This document shows, in pieces, positions 43,974-53,288 of a stretch of 64,000 nt of DNA (position 1 is its first letter; each line of letters starts with the position of its first letter). Position numbers and translations under genes: made by a program. Location of the stretch: contig NZ_JBBOYW010000001.1 of assembly GCF_038008325.1 (NCBI RefSeq), forward strand, positions 796,001-860,000. The letters are read 5' to 3'. The stretch is from Lysinibacillus sp. FSL K6-0232 (GTDB lineage: Bacteria > Bacillota > Bacilli > Bacillales_A > Planococcaceae). The notes below the pieces were generated by a model. The model was given only the letters and a program-made list of their open reading frames with translations, was not told the DNA's origin and made no database searches.

Positions 43974-46900
43974 ATGAACATTAGTAATTTTTCCATTAAA
44001 AGACCCGTCTTTACAATAGTGACAATGCTTTTTGTTATTTTATTAGGCGGTGTATCATTATTAAAAATCCCTATAACACTTATTCCAGAGCTAAATCCTC
44101 CAATAGGAGTGGTTGTCACCTCCTATCCAGGAGCAAGTCCAGCTGAAGTTAATGAGAAGATTACCAAGCCCTTAGAGGCAACACTTGCCACCTTACCCGG
44201 TATTAAAAAGCTACAATCAACCTCACAAGAAGGAACCAATTTAATTGTCCTTGAGTTTAATTGGTCTACTAATATGGAAGATGTCCAACTTGATATTTTA
44301 CAGCGCATTGATATGACACCGCTCCCAACTGATGCAGGCAAACCAAGCTTTTTAAAATTTGACCCATCTCAATTCCCGATTATTCAGCTATCACTTCGTG
44401 CAGAGAATAATGAGGTTGATGTGCGCCTATTAGTAGAGGAATTAGAGAAGGAGCTGCAACGAACAGAGGGTGTTGCTAGTGTTAATGTTTCTGGCAAGCT
44501 AATAGAGGAAGTACAAATTACATTAGATGAAGCAAAGCTTGTTGAAAAGGGCTTAACACAGACAGATATTATTCAAATCGTCCAATCAAATAATGTTTCG
44601 CTTCCTGGCGAGCCTGTTTTAACGGATGACGAGAAAATGCTAACAACGCGTATTGTTAGTACATTATCATCACCTGAAAGTATTGCACAGCTTATTGTGT
44701 CTGTGAACCCTTTAAATGGTGAACCATTAACGATTGGTGATGTTGCCACAGTAGAAAGAACAGAGCAGCAAGCGCTAACAACAACACGAGCTAATGACCA
44801 TCCAGCCGTATTAATGTCTGTTTTGCAGGAATCAGGTGCAAATACAGCAGAGGTTTCAAAGGAATTCCAGCAAGCATTAGATGAGCTATTAGCCAAAGAA
44901 CAGTACAAGGGCATTACAGCGGATATATTAGTTGACCAAGGTAGCTATGTAGATGTAGCTATTCAAAATATTGGCTCCTCCTTATTGCTAGGTGGATTAT
45001 TTGCAATGCTTATTTTATTTGTTTTTTTACGAAATATAAAAAGTCCAATTATTATAGGGATTGCTATTCCCTACTCAGTTATTGTCACATTTGTGTTAAT
45101 GTTTTTTGCTGATTTCACCTTAAATATTATGACATTAGGCGCTTTAGCATTAGGCATTGGGATGCTTGTGGATAATGCCATTGTTGTTATTGAAAATATT
45201 GAACGACATTTAGGACAGGGGAAAGACCCTATTACTGCTGCAAAGGAAGGAACAAGGGAAGTAGCTCTTGCCATAACAGCGTCAACATTCACAACAATAG
45301 TAGTATTTATTCCTGTGATGTTTATTGAAGGCTTGATTGGGCAAATTTTTACGGAATTTGCATTAACGATTTCCTTTAGTCTTTTCGCATCATTAGTAGT
45401 GGCGCTAACGGTAGTGCCGATGCTAGCAGGTCGTCTACTAAAAGCAACAACTACGAATATTTATCAAAAACGTAGTGATTCACGCTTTTATCAACGCTAT
45501 AAAGCCTCGGTTATATGGGTGCTACAGCATCGTCTGCTTGTTATTTTTGTGACCATCATTTGCTTTGGTGGCGCATTATTTGGACTAACAAGAATCGGTA
45601 CAGAGTTTTTGCCGCCAACAGATGAGGGCTTTACATCGATCAACGTTAATCTTGAAAAGGGTGTTGCTGTTTCAGAAACAGAGAAGGTTGTTGAGAAAAT
45701 AGAGAAGCGTTTAAAGCAGGAAAAGGATGTGGATGTCTATGTTAGCTTAATTGGTGGTACACAGCAATCACAGGCACGCAATCAAACAAGTGCTAATCAA
45801 GCAGAATTATATGTCAAGCTTATTCCATTAGCACAACGAGAGCGTTCAATTTTTGAGTTTGTAGAGGAAGTGGAGCAAGATTTACAAGAAGAGTTAGGGC
45901 AGCAAGCTGATATTACATTTAGTGTATCAACGGCTACTGGCTCATCACCAAATACATTAACATTCCGCTTAACAGACTCTGATGAGCAAAGGCTACAGCT
46001 TGCCGTTCATGAAGTACAGCAGGAGCTACAGAATATTCCTGAAATAACAAATATCTCTACGGATTTAGATAACACTGTACAAGAAATTCAAATTGAGGTG
46101 AATCGAGAAAAGGCAAAAGATTATGGATTTGTACCAGCACAAATTGCTCAAGCTGTTAATCAAATGACAAAGGGGCAATTAACATCCCAGCTTATTGCGG
46201 AAGATGGTGCTGTATTACCTGTCTATACGGGCTTTGGACAAGCATTTAATCATAGTGTTGATGCATTAAAGGCGATGCAGCTACGATCACCAGCAGGATT
46301 ATTTGTAAAATTAGCAGATATTGCAACCATTTCTATCGAGGAGGGTCCTGTTTCTATTCGTCGTTCAGATCAGGCAGCAGCGGTAGCGTTTTTTGTGGAT
46401 TATGAAACAAAGGAATCATTGGGTGGTATTTCTGCAAAGGTAGATAAGGCATTAGCACAAGCTGATTTATCACCAACTACGCAAATTGTTTTTAGCGGAG
46501 ATCGTGAGCTTTATGATAGTGCAATAGATGATATGCTGCTGGCAGTTGCTTTAGCAATTATCCTTGTTTATATTGTCATGGCTGCTCAATTTGAGTCGTT
46601 CAAGTATCCATTCGTTATTATGTTTACAGTACCATTAATGACTATTGGTGTAGCAGTAGCGCTGTTTACAACACATACATTAATCGGTGTAACCTCTGTT
46701 ATCGGTATATTAGTGCTTGTGGGAATTGTTGTGAATAATGGCATTGTGCTTGTTGATTATATTAATCAGCAAAAGGCAAGGGGAATGACAGCTTATGACG
46801 CTATTTTACTTGCAACACAGGATCGAATGCGTCCAATTTTAATGACTGCATTAACAACTATTTTAGGGTTATTGCCACTAGCATTTGGTCTTGGTGAAGG

Positions 46901-47024
46901 AACAGAGATGAATCAGCCAATGGGCATTGCAGTAATTGGAGGGCTTGTGACCTCAACATTATTAACGCTGTATATTGTACCAGTTGTCTATAGTTTAGTG
47001 GATAAAGAAACAAGGAAGATGTGA
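43974..47024 (+). CDS. RND-family exporter (HAE1/SwrC-like)
   Basis: 1016 residues with the duplicated RND layout: helix 1 (about 10-30), large loop, helices 2-6 (about 335-475), helix 7 (about 520), second loop and helices 8-12. GMLVDNAIVVIENIERH carries the proton-relay Asp; the second half has GIVVNNGIVLVDYINQ. In Gram-positives such proteins (SwrC) export surfactin and other amphiphiles without an outer-membrane channel. AAAAGGAG precedes ATG 43974. The SDR gene follows after 22 bases, so an operon is likely. Confidence 0.93.
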   Translation: MNISNFSIKRPVFTIVTMLFVILLGGVSLLKIPITLIPELNPPIGVVVTSYPGASPAEVNEKITKPLEATLATLPGIKKLQSTSQEGTNLIVLEFNWSTNMEDVQLDILQRIDMTPLPTDAGKPSFLKFDPSQFPIIQLSLRAENNEVDVRLLVEELEKELQRTEGVASVNVSGKLIEEVQITLDEAKLVEKGLTQTDIIQIVQSNNVSLPGEPVLTDDEKMLTTRIVSTLSSPESIAQLIVSVNPLNGEPLTIGDVATVERTEQQALTTTRANDHPAVLMSVLQESGANTAEVSKEFQQALDELLAKEQYKGITADILVDQGSYVDVAIQNIGSSLLLGGLFAMLILFVFLRNIKSPIIIGIAIPYSVIVTFVLMFFADFTLNIMTLGALALGIGMLVDNAIVVIENIERHLGQGKDPITAAKEGTREVALAITASTFTTIVVFIPVMFIEGLIGQIFTEFALTISFSLFASLVVALTVVPMLAGRLLKATTTNIYQKRSDSRFYQRYKASVIWVLQHRLLVIFVTIICFGGALFGLTRIGTEFLPPTDEGFTSINVNLEKGVAVSETEKVVEKIEKRLKQEKDVDVYVSLIGGTQQSQARNQTSANQAELYVKLIPLAQRERSIFEFVEEVEQDLQEELGQQADITFSVSTATGSSPNTLTFRLTDSDEQRLQLAVHEVQQELQNIPEITNISTDLDNTVQEIQIEVNREKAKDYGFVPAQIAQAVNQMTKGQLTSQLIAEDGAVLPVYTGFGQAFNHSVDALKAMQLRSPAGLFVKLADIATISIEEGPVSIRRSDQAAAVAFFVDYETKESLGGISAKVDKALAQADLSPTTQIVFSGDRELYDSAIDDMLLAVALAIILVYIVMAAQFESFKYPFVIMFTVPLMTIGVAVALFTTHTLIGVTSVIGILVLVGIVVNNGIVLVDYINQQKARGMTAYDAILLATQDRMRPILMTALTTILGLLPLAFGLGEGTEMNQPMGIAVIGGLVTSTLLTLYIVPVVYSLVDKETRKM

Positions 47025-47046
47025 TGGATTTAAGGGAGGATGGGAG

Positions 47047-48132
47047 ATGAAGCTTCACTTTTTTACAGGCTTTCCGGGATTTATAGCTAAGCAATTAATT
47101 CGAGCATTATTTCGAGAAAAACAGGCACAAGCAGTGATTGCCATTGTATTAGCAGGAGAAACCTTGAAGGCAAATCAGGAAAAAAGAAAATTATTAGAGG
47201 AGTTTCCTGACTGCTCCATTCGTATTGTAGAAGGGGATATTACATTACCCAATCTTGGACTAGACGATCAGATGATCGAGGAAATTGTCCCTAAAATTGA
47301 GGTGCTATGGCATTTAGCTGCTATTTACGATTTAGCTGTGCCACGCGATATTGCTTGGAAGGTAAATGTGCATGGAACAACAATGGTTAATGATTTTGCA
47401 CGTAGCCTTCCTAACTTAAGACGCTATATGTATTTTAGCACAGCCTATGTAGCTGGTATGCGTGAAGGGATATTGCGTGAAAATGAGCTGATTCGACCGC
47501 TCGCCTTTAAAAATTACTATGAGGAAACCAAATATGAGGCTGAGCTTCGAGTCGAAGATTTAAAATCAGAAGTTCCACTAACCATTATTAGACCTGGTAT
47601 TGTGCGAGGGCATTCAGCAACAGGGGAAACGACAAAATTTGATGGACCTTATTTCTTTTTGAATTTAGTGGACCGTTTAAAGGGGCTGCCTTTTATTCCG
47701 TATATTGGTCAATCAACAGTGACCATCAATGTAGTGCCAGTTGATTATATTTTAAATGCCTCTATATTTCTAATGAATGAAGAGGATGCAAAGGGAAAAA
47801 CATTTCATTTAACAGACCCTAATCCGCATCCTGTACAGGAAGTGTACCGTACAATGGTGAAATTAATAACAAACAATTATCCAAGGGGACGCTTACCATT
47901 TTCATTGGCAAGGCTATCCTTACAAGTGCCATTTATTCGGAAAAAACTAGGGGTTGAACAAGAAACATTAGATTATCTAACATGGAACGCGGTATTTGAT
48001 ACTTCAGAAGCACAACGTATTTTACAAAAAGGCGGTATTACATGTCCTGATTTTATCCAGACAATGCCAAGGATGATTGAATTTTATTTAGCACATAAGG
48101 AAGATAAAACGTATCAAATTCAAATTAAATAA
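47047..48132 (+). CDS. Extended SDR reductase (male-sterility/acyl-reductase-like)
   Basis: 361 residues. Rossmann motif TGFPGFIA (8-15); NVHGTTMVNDFAR, YFSTAYVAG and Tyr-x3-Lys in YYEETKYEAE give an NAD_binding_4-type SDR. This group reduces fatty-acyl thioesters or modifies lipids or sterols. Its coupling with an RND exporter suggests a role in making or altering an exported lipid-like compound, which is an inference only. GGGAGG precedes ATG 47047. Confidence 0.82.
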   Translation: MKLHFFTGFPGFIAKQLIRALFREKQAQAVIAIVLAGETLKANQEKRKLLEEFPDCSIRIVEGDITLPNLGLDDQMIEEIVPKIEVLWHLAAIYDLAVPRDIAWKVNVHGTTMVNDFARSLPNLRRYMYFSTAYVAGMREGILRENELIRPLAFKNYYEETKYEAELRVEDLKSEVPLTIIRPGIVRGHSATGETTKFDGPYFFLNLVDRLKGLPFIPYIGQSTVTINVVPVDYILNASIFLMNEEDAKGKTFHLTDPNPHPVQEVYRTMVKLITNNYPRGRLPFSLARLSLQVPFIRKKLGVEQETLDYLTWNAVFDTSEAQRILQKGGITCPDFIQTMPRMIEFYLAHKEDKTYQIQIK

Positions 48133-48141
48133 TAGATATTT

Positions 48142-48170
48142 TTGTCAGTTATAAATGATAGTGCTATAAT
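48142..48170 (+). promoter_or_regulatory. SigA promoter of the terC-family gene
   Basis: TTGTCA (48142-48147) and TATAAT (48165-48170) with a 17-base spacer. The transcript would start near 48177, just before the riboswitch. Confidence 0.75.
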
Positions 48171-48195
48171 ATTTAGCGAGGATACCTTACACATT

Positions 48196-48372
48196 TTGTT
48201 AAAGGGAAGTAGCTAACAGGTAACAATGGTTTACCTGATGTTATATTCGTTCAAATCGAATATGATGGTGAATTGCTCTATACGTAAAATGACTGACGTG
48301 TAGATTGGTGCATAAATGTAGTACCTATTTACTTAGCGAAACCTTTGCCTGAAAAAAGGCAGAGGTTTTTTT
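48196..48372 (+). promoter_or_regulatory. yybP-ykoY manganese riboswitch with terminator
   Basis: The conserved 5' block AAAGGGAAGTAGC (48201-48213) and the 3' block TTAGCGAAACCTTTGCC (48333-48349) bracket several hairpins, as in yybP-ykoY RNAs. The 3' block is also the left arm of a terminator (ACCTTTGCC with GGCAGAGGT, then TTTTTTT, 48340-48372), giving the standard mutually exclusive switch. Mn2+ binding would stabilise the aptamer and let transcription run into the exporter gene. Confidence 0.85.
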
Positions 48373-48432
48373 CGATTATTTTTACATTAGAATGGTCATT
48401 TTAAGGGTAGAGAGCTTAGAGGAGGCATTAAT

Positions 48433-49191
48433 ATGGAAGCAATTTTATTACAGTATGGCTGGGTGCTTATTGTACTTGTTGTATTAGAGGGATTACTTGC
48501 TGCAGATAATGCGGTTGTTATGGCTGTAATGGTGAAGCATTTACCACAAGAACAACAAAAAAAGGCACTATTTTATGGACTTTTTGGCGCGTTAATCTTT
48601 CGGTTCTCAGCTCTTTTTGTTATTACAGTATTGGTCAACTATTGGCAAATCCAGGCGGTCGGTGCAGCATATTTACTATTTATGTCTGCTAAAAATATTT
48701 ATGATTTGCGTAAACATAGGGATGATGTTGAAGAAGACACAGATGATAAGCCAGCGAAAAAAGGCTCAGGCTTCTGGTTAACGGTGCTTAAGGTAGAAGC
48801 GGCTGATATTGCCTTTGCCATTGACTCCATGCTGGCAGCAGTTGCGATTGCGGTAACGTTGCCGCATTTGGGGGAATTTGATATTGGTGGCATCAATGGT
48901 GGGCAGTTTATAGTGATGCTGCTTGGTGGATTTATCGGTGTGATTATGATGCGATTTGCAGCACAATGGTTTGTTAAAATATTAAATGATTATCCTTCAC
49001 TTGAAACAGCAGCATTTTTAATTGTAGGCTGGGTAGGTGTAAAGCTCGTTGTTTTAACATTAGCACATGAAAAAGTAGGCATATTGCCGCAAGAATTCCC
49101 ACATTCGACTCCATGGGAATTAACATTCTGGATTGTGTTAATAGCGATAGCGTTTATCGGCTATTTAGTGGGTGTTCGCCGTAAAAAATAA
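48433..49191 (+). CDS. TerC-family manganese exporter (YkoY/MeeF-like)
   Basis: 252 residues with seven or eight membrane helices. The two metal-binding motifs of TerC are intact: LEGLLAADNAVVMAVMVKHL (Asp25) and VEAADIAFAIDSMLAA (paired Asp residues). The cytoplasmic loop is highly charged (RKHRDDVEEDTDDKPAKK). B. subtilis YkoY and YceF (MeeY/MeeF) export Mn2+ to load secreted enzymes. The yybP-ykoY riboswitch upstream fits Mn-induced expression. GGAGG precedes ATG 48433. Confidence 0.93.
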   Translation: MEAILLQYGWVLIVLVVLEGLLAADNAVVMAVMVKHLPQEQQKKALFYGLFGALIFRFSALFVITVLVNYWQIQAVGAAYLLFMSAKNIYDLRKHRDDVEEDTDDKPAKKGSGFWLTVLKVEAADIAFAIDSMLAAVAIAVTLPHLGEFDIGGINGGQFIVMLLGGFIGVIMMRFAAQWFVKILNDYPSLETAAFLIVGWVGVKLVVLTLAHEKVGILPQEFPHSTPWELTFWIVLIAIAFIGYLVGVRRKK

Positions 49192-49205
49192 AGAATATTG
49201 ATTTT

Positions 49206-49238
49206 GAGGGATAGCGACAACTATTCCTCTTTCTTTTT
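49206..49238 (+). terminator. Terminator of the terC-family gene
   Basis: GAGGGATAG and CTATTCCTC pair (one mismatch) around six bases, followed by TTTCTTTTT. Confidence 0.75.
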
Positions 49239-49302
49239 GTAACAATTTTTTCTATACTATTATCTATCCAGTTGGGCAACCTAGATGGGAGGAGTTGTTA
49301 CA

Positions 49303-50658
49303 GTGCCTTGGAAAAAATCATCTAATAGACTTGTCACACCGTTTCAGGTACTTGTTTCTTATTATTTTATAGCAATAGCGATTTCCTTCCTGTTACTACG
49401 ACTTCCAGGCGTTCATCAAGAAGGGGTAAAGGTTTCCTTTTTAGATAGCTTATTTACTGCAGTTAGTGCAGTTAGCGTGACAGGATTAACAACGATTAAT
49501 GTATCACAAACCTATACAACCTTTGGGCTTATGATGATTCTTGTGATTTTACAGCTAGGGGCTATTGGAATTATGTCATTAGGAACATTTGTATGGCTAT
49601 TAGTAGGGAAAAAAATTGGCATGCGTGAACGCCAATTAATTATGATTGACCATAATCAATACAATTTATCAGGCGTTGTGAAATTGATTCGAGAAATTGT
49701 TAAAATTTTAATTGGTATTGAAGTAACAGGAGCCTTTATTTTAACGCTCCATTTTACCAATTATTTTGATACATTTGAAGAAGCCTTTTTACATGGCGTA
49801 TTTGCCTCGATTTCGGCTACAACTAATGGTGGCTTTGATATTACAGGCATGAGCCTATTGCCGTTTCATGATGATTATTTTGTTCAAATGGTGACAATGA
49901 TACTAATTGTGCTAGGGGCTATTGGATTCCCTGTATTAATTGAGTTAAAAACATTTTTGCTTAAACGACATATGAATTTTCGTTTTAGCTTATTTACAAA
50001 AATCACTACAACAACATATGCAATTTTATTTGTTGTAGGAGCACTTGTCATTTTATTGCTTGAGTCATTCCACTCTTTTAAGGAAATGTCTTGGCATGAG
50101 GCTCTTTTTTCAGCAATGTTTCATTCTGTATCAACAAGATCAGCTGGTTTAACAACATATGATGTGACGACATTTAGTGAAGCAACAGATATATTTATGA
50201 GCTTTTTAATGTTTATCGGCTCTTCACCAAGCTCAGTAGGTGGAGGGATTCGTACAACTACTTTTGCAATAGCAATTTTATTTTTAATTACTTATGCAAG
50301 GGGTAAAGAGGATATCCAAATATTTGGACGAGAAATTCATTTAATTGATGTTTTCCGTTCATTTGTTGTTATTTTATTAGCTTTTTTTATGGTGTTAACA
50401 GCCACTATTATTTTGCTCATTACAGAGCCTCAGGCGTCCTTAATTCAAATTATTTTTGAAATTACATCAGCGTTTGGTACGTGTGGGATGTCATTAGGCA
50501 TTACATCTGATTTATCTATCATCGGTAAAGTTATTATTATGATGTTAATGTTTATTGGTCGAGTTGGTTTAATTTCCTTCCTTTATACGCTTGGTGGTGG
50601 TGGAAGGGGCAAAAAATCAAGCTTCCATTATCCAAAGGAACGTGTGATTATTGGATAA
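49303..50658 (+). CDS. KtrD/KtrB-type potassium channel subunit
   Basis: 451 residues from GTG 49303, eight bases after GGGAGGAG, which lies inside the longer in-frame ATG start. Four M1-P-M2 repeats of the TrkH/KtrB superfamily are visible, with selectivity-loop segments SVTGLTTI, ATTNGGFD, STRSAGLTT and GTCGMSLG. It moves K+ (with Na+) and needs a cytosolic KtrA/KtrC RCK subunit, not present here. The start LVTPFQVLVSYYF favours the KtrD branch. Followed by its own terminator. Confidence 0.9.
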   Translation: MPWKKSSNRLVTPFQVLVSYYFIAIAISFLLLRLPGVHQEGVKVSFLDSLFTAVSAVSVTGLTTINVSQTYTTFGLMMILVILQLGAIGIMSLGTFVWLLVGKKIGMRERQLIMIDHNQYNLSGVVKLIREIVKILIGIEVTGAFILTLHFTNYFDTFEEAFLHGVFASISATTNGGFDITGMSLLPFHDDYFVQMVTMILIVLGAIGFPVLIELKTFLLKRHMNFRFSLFTKITTTTYAILFVVGALVILLLESFHSFKEMSWHEALFSAMFHSVSTRSAGLTTYDVTTFSEATDIFMSFLMFIGSSPSSVGGGIRTTTFAIAILFLITYARGKEDIQIFGREIHLIDVFRSFVVILLAFFMVLTATIILLITEPQASLIQIIFEITSAFGTCGMSLGITSDLSIIGKVIIMMLMFIGRVGLISFLYTLGGGGRGKKSSFHYPKERVIIG

Positions 50659-50689
50659 ATTATCACTATTTAGCATGAAGTATGCAAAT

Positions 50690-50727
50690 AAAAATCAGGC
50701 ACTTAACTAAGTACCTGATTTTTATTT
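50690..50727 (+). terminator. Terminator of the ktrD-like gene
   Basis: AAATCAGGCACTTA and TAAGTACCTGATTT pair with one mismatch around a tiny loop, followed by TTTATTTTT. Confidence 0.82.
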
Positions 50728-51260
50728 TTATGACTTTCTTCTATTATATAGTGTAAAAAAATAATAGAAGATGTCGAATTTTGTAGGTAAAGAAAGATTG
50801 ACGCCTTCTTATTTGCTCCCTATACTAACAATTACTAGAGATTTTAAAATGGATAAGCCGTCCCTGTCATATTGAGAATAGGTTGAAGTTGTATACAGAG
50901 AAAGTGAGTATAGTGAAACACGATGGTATACAAAGCTTTATGGCATAAAAATATGCTAGAGTTAAAAACCCTGCATAGAGCATAGAGGCTAAAATCTAGC
51001 CTGTGGAAAGTTCACTATGGATATTTAATATAAGTTGCAAGAAAATATTAAAATAGAGCAGTGGACATAAAAAATTCAAAAAATTTTAAATTTAACTTTC
51101 CCGAATATAAATAGATCGAATGGGTATTACTTACAGATTTAATTTACCTCTATTTAAGGATTTTGACCTAATTTTTGTCGAAAAAGCTTGTGAACACTAT
51201 ACTGATTTCTAATAGCTCTAACATTTATTAGAAATAACGTAAATCTACTAATAGATAGTA
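50728..51260. other. 530-base gap without genes
   Basis: AT-rich. A perfect dyad ATTTCTAATA/TATTAGAAAT (51205-51235) is present. A less AT-rich block at about 50850-51010 has no reading frame with a ribosome site. I cannot assign a gene or known RNA here. Confidence 0.5.
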
Positions 51261-51302
51261 AAAATCCACCTTGCTTTTCTATAAAAGCGAGGCAGATTTT
51301 TT
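51261..51302 (-). terminator. Terminator of the radical SAM gene
   Basis: AAAATCCACCTTGCTTTT and AAAAGCGAGGCAGATTTT pair with mismatches around CTAT, with U-tract on the minus strand. Confidence 0.75.
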
Positions 51303-51322
51303 ACATTCTCAGATTTCTTATA

Positions 51323-53089
51323 TTACTTTACTGTCATTTCAGCATATTGTTCTGTAAAATGGATTGTAGCAAAGTAAGGAGCTTGACCATGACGGAAATA
51401 AGTTAAAAGATAGCCGTTTTTTTGTACGATTTTGCCATTTAGGAAATGTTGGTAATCAAGTGCATATGGAATCACTAATGTATGTTTAAACAACTCTTTT
51501 TCAGTTAACTTAAAGCTTGCAAACTCTTCACCAGCAATCGCAGGATTTTCACGTAGTGCATGATAAATAGCTTTCTGCTGTTGTGCTGTCGGTCGCTCTT
51601 TCCACCATAGCTTGCGCGGTTGGAATTGCTGAGCCATCAAATAGTCTAGCTGCATTAGACTTTTAATAATATCTAAATTTGCATCATCCACTGTTTCTAA
51701 AAACATCAATAATCGGCGGAATAAATCTTCTAGCTGATGGCCAATACGTGACCAACCTTTTGTTTCCCAGTATGTGCCAAAGCTTTGGAAGAAATCAAAT
51801 GGTGTGGCGAAAACCTCTGTTACTAAATATTCAATCGTATTATCCATACGATGATCATTCCAATATTTTTCAAGAACATCCTCTGCATGTTTAATGCGTA
51901 CAATATCGTCAAATGTTAGAACGTTATTGGAGAAAATTTCATAAGGGGCAATATCCACATAAGTATAACCGAACTTTTCAGCCTCTACTCGAAGACCTGT
52001 CCCACGTAAAAGCTTTAAAAAACCAAGCTGTAGCTCCTCTGGACGCATAGCAAAAACATCATTAAAAGTTTGACGGAAGCTTGTATAATCTTCCTCAGGT
52101 AAGCCAGCAATTAAATCTAAATGCTGATCAATTTTGCCACCTTCTTTAACCATTGTCACTGTACGTTTTAATTTTTCAAAGTTTTGACGTCGTTTCACAA
52201 GTGTATTGGTTAAATCATTGGTTGACTGGACACCAATTTCAAAACGGAACAAGCCTTTTGGTGCATTATCATTTAAAAATTGGATAACCTCTGGACGCAT
52301 AATATCTGCTGTAATTTCAAACTGGAAGACAACACCAGGCTTATGCTCATCAATTAAAAACTGGAACATTTCCATCGCATAGCTGCGACTAATGTTAAAG
52401 GTACGGTCTACAAATTTAATTGTACGAGCTCCGTGATCCATTAGAAAGCGAATATCATCCTTTATTTTTTCACGGTTAAAGTAGCGCACACCAACCTCGA
52501 TTGAAGATAAACAAAACTGACAGCTAAATGGACAGCCACGACTTGTTTCAATGTACTGAATTCGTTTACTTAGATGTGGTAAATCTTCCTCAAAACGAAA
52601 CGGACTTGGTAATTCACGTAAATCAATTTTTGGTGGCTGCGCGTGAATTTTTACTTTATCATCTACTAAATAGCAAATCCCGGGAACATCCTCCAACAAT
52701 ATTTCACCATGTAAATAACGTAATAGTTGTTTAAATGAAGTTTCCCCTTCACCCATAACAATAAAGTCTACTTCTGGAATCCGACGTAGCCAATGATGAG
52801 AATCGTAAGAAACCTCAGGTCCTCCAAGCAAAATTTTAATATTTGGACAGACAGTTTTTAACATCTTAATAACATGAATTGTTTCTTCGATATTCCATAT
52901 ATAACAGCTAAATCCAACAATATCAGGTTTTTTTTGGAACAAATCTGATACAATATTAAATGCAGGGTCTTTAATTGTATACTCTGTTATAATTGGATTA
53001 AATTCTGGTAGCGCGGCGCCCTTTAAATAGCGCAATGCTAAATTTGTGTGTATATATTTGGCGTTTAAAGTCGTTAAAATAGTATTCAT
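51323..53089 (-). CDS. B12-binding-domain radical SAM protein (DUF4080 type)
   Basis: 588 residues. An N-terminal cobalamin-binding-like Rossmann domain (about 1-140, KILLGGPEVSYD, DFIVMGEGE) is followed by a radical SAM barrel with Cys186-x3-Cys190-x2-Cys193 (RGCPFSCQFC) and a DUF4080-type C-terminal region. Proteins of this type are methyltransferases or other radical enzymes on unknown substrates; the DxHxxG cobalamin motif is not obvious, so B12 binding is uncertain. AAGGAAG precedes ATG 53089. Monocistronic. Confidence 0.9.
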   Translation of the reverse strand: MNTILTTLNAKYIHTNLALRYLKGAALPEFNPIITEYTIKDPAFNIVSDLFQKKPDIVGFSCYIWNIEETIHVIKMLKTVCPNIKILLGGPEVSYDSHHWLRRIPEVDFIVMGEGETSFKQLLRYLHGEILLEDVPGICYLVDDKVKIHAQPPKIDLRELPSPFRFEEDLPHLSKRIQYIETSRGCPFSCQFCLSSIEVGVRYFNREKIKDDIRFLMDHGARTIKFVDRTFNISRSYAMEMFQFLIDEHKPGVVFQFEITADIMRPEVIQFLNDNAPKGLFRFEIGVQSTNDLTNTLVKRRQNFEKLKRTVTMVKEGGKIDQHLDLIAGLPEEDYTSFRQTFNDVFAMRPEELQLGFLKLLRGTGLRVEAEKFGYTYVDIAPYEIFSNNVLTFDDIVRIKHAEDVLEKYWNDHRMDNTIEYLVTEVFATPFDFFQSFGTYWETKGWSRIGHQLEDLFRRLLMFLETVDDANLDIIKSLMQLDYLMAQQFQPRKLWWKERPTAQQQKAIYHALRENPAIAGEEFASFKLTEKELFKHTLVIPYALDYQHFLNGKIVQKNGYLLTYFRHGQAPYFATIHFTEQYAEMTVK

Positions 53090-53288
53090 AGAACAATCTT
53101 CCTTTCAATATCTAATTGTAACAGTCAAGTATCTGACATACAATATAATTCTTTTTACCTATTTATTTTGTGAACGGTTCGTGAAATAATTTAAAATACT
53201 TAAATTTACTAAATTTTGTAATAATAGAATCGTACTGTCATAAAGTATAGTAAAGGCTCAAAATTCGATTTAGAGGTTTTTTACTCTT

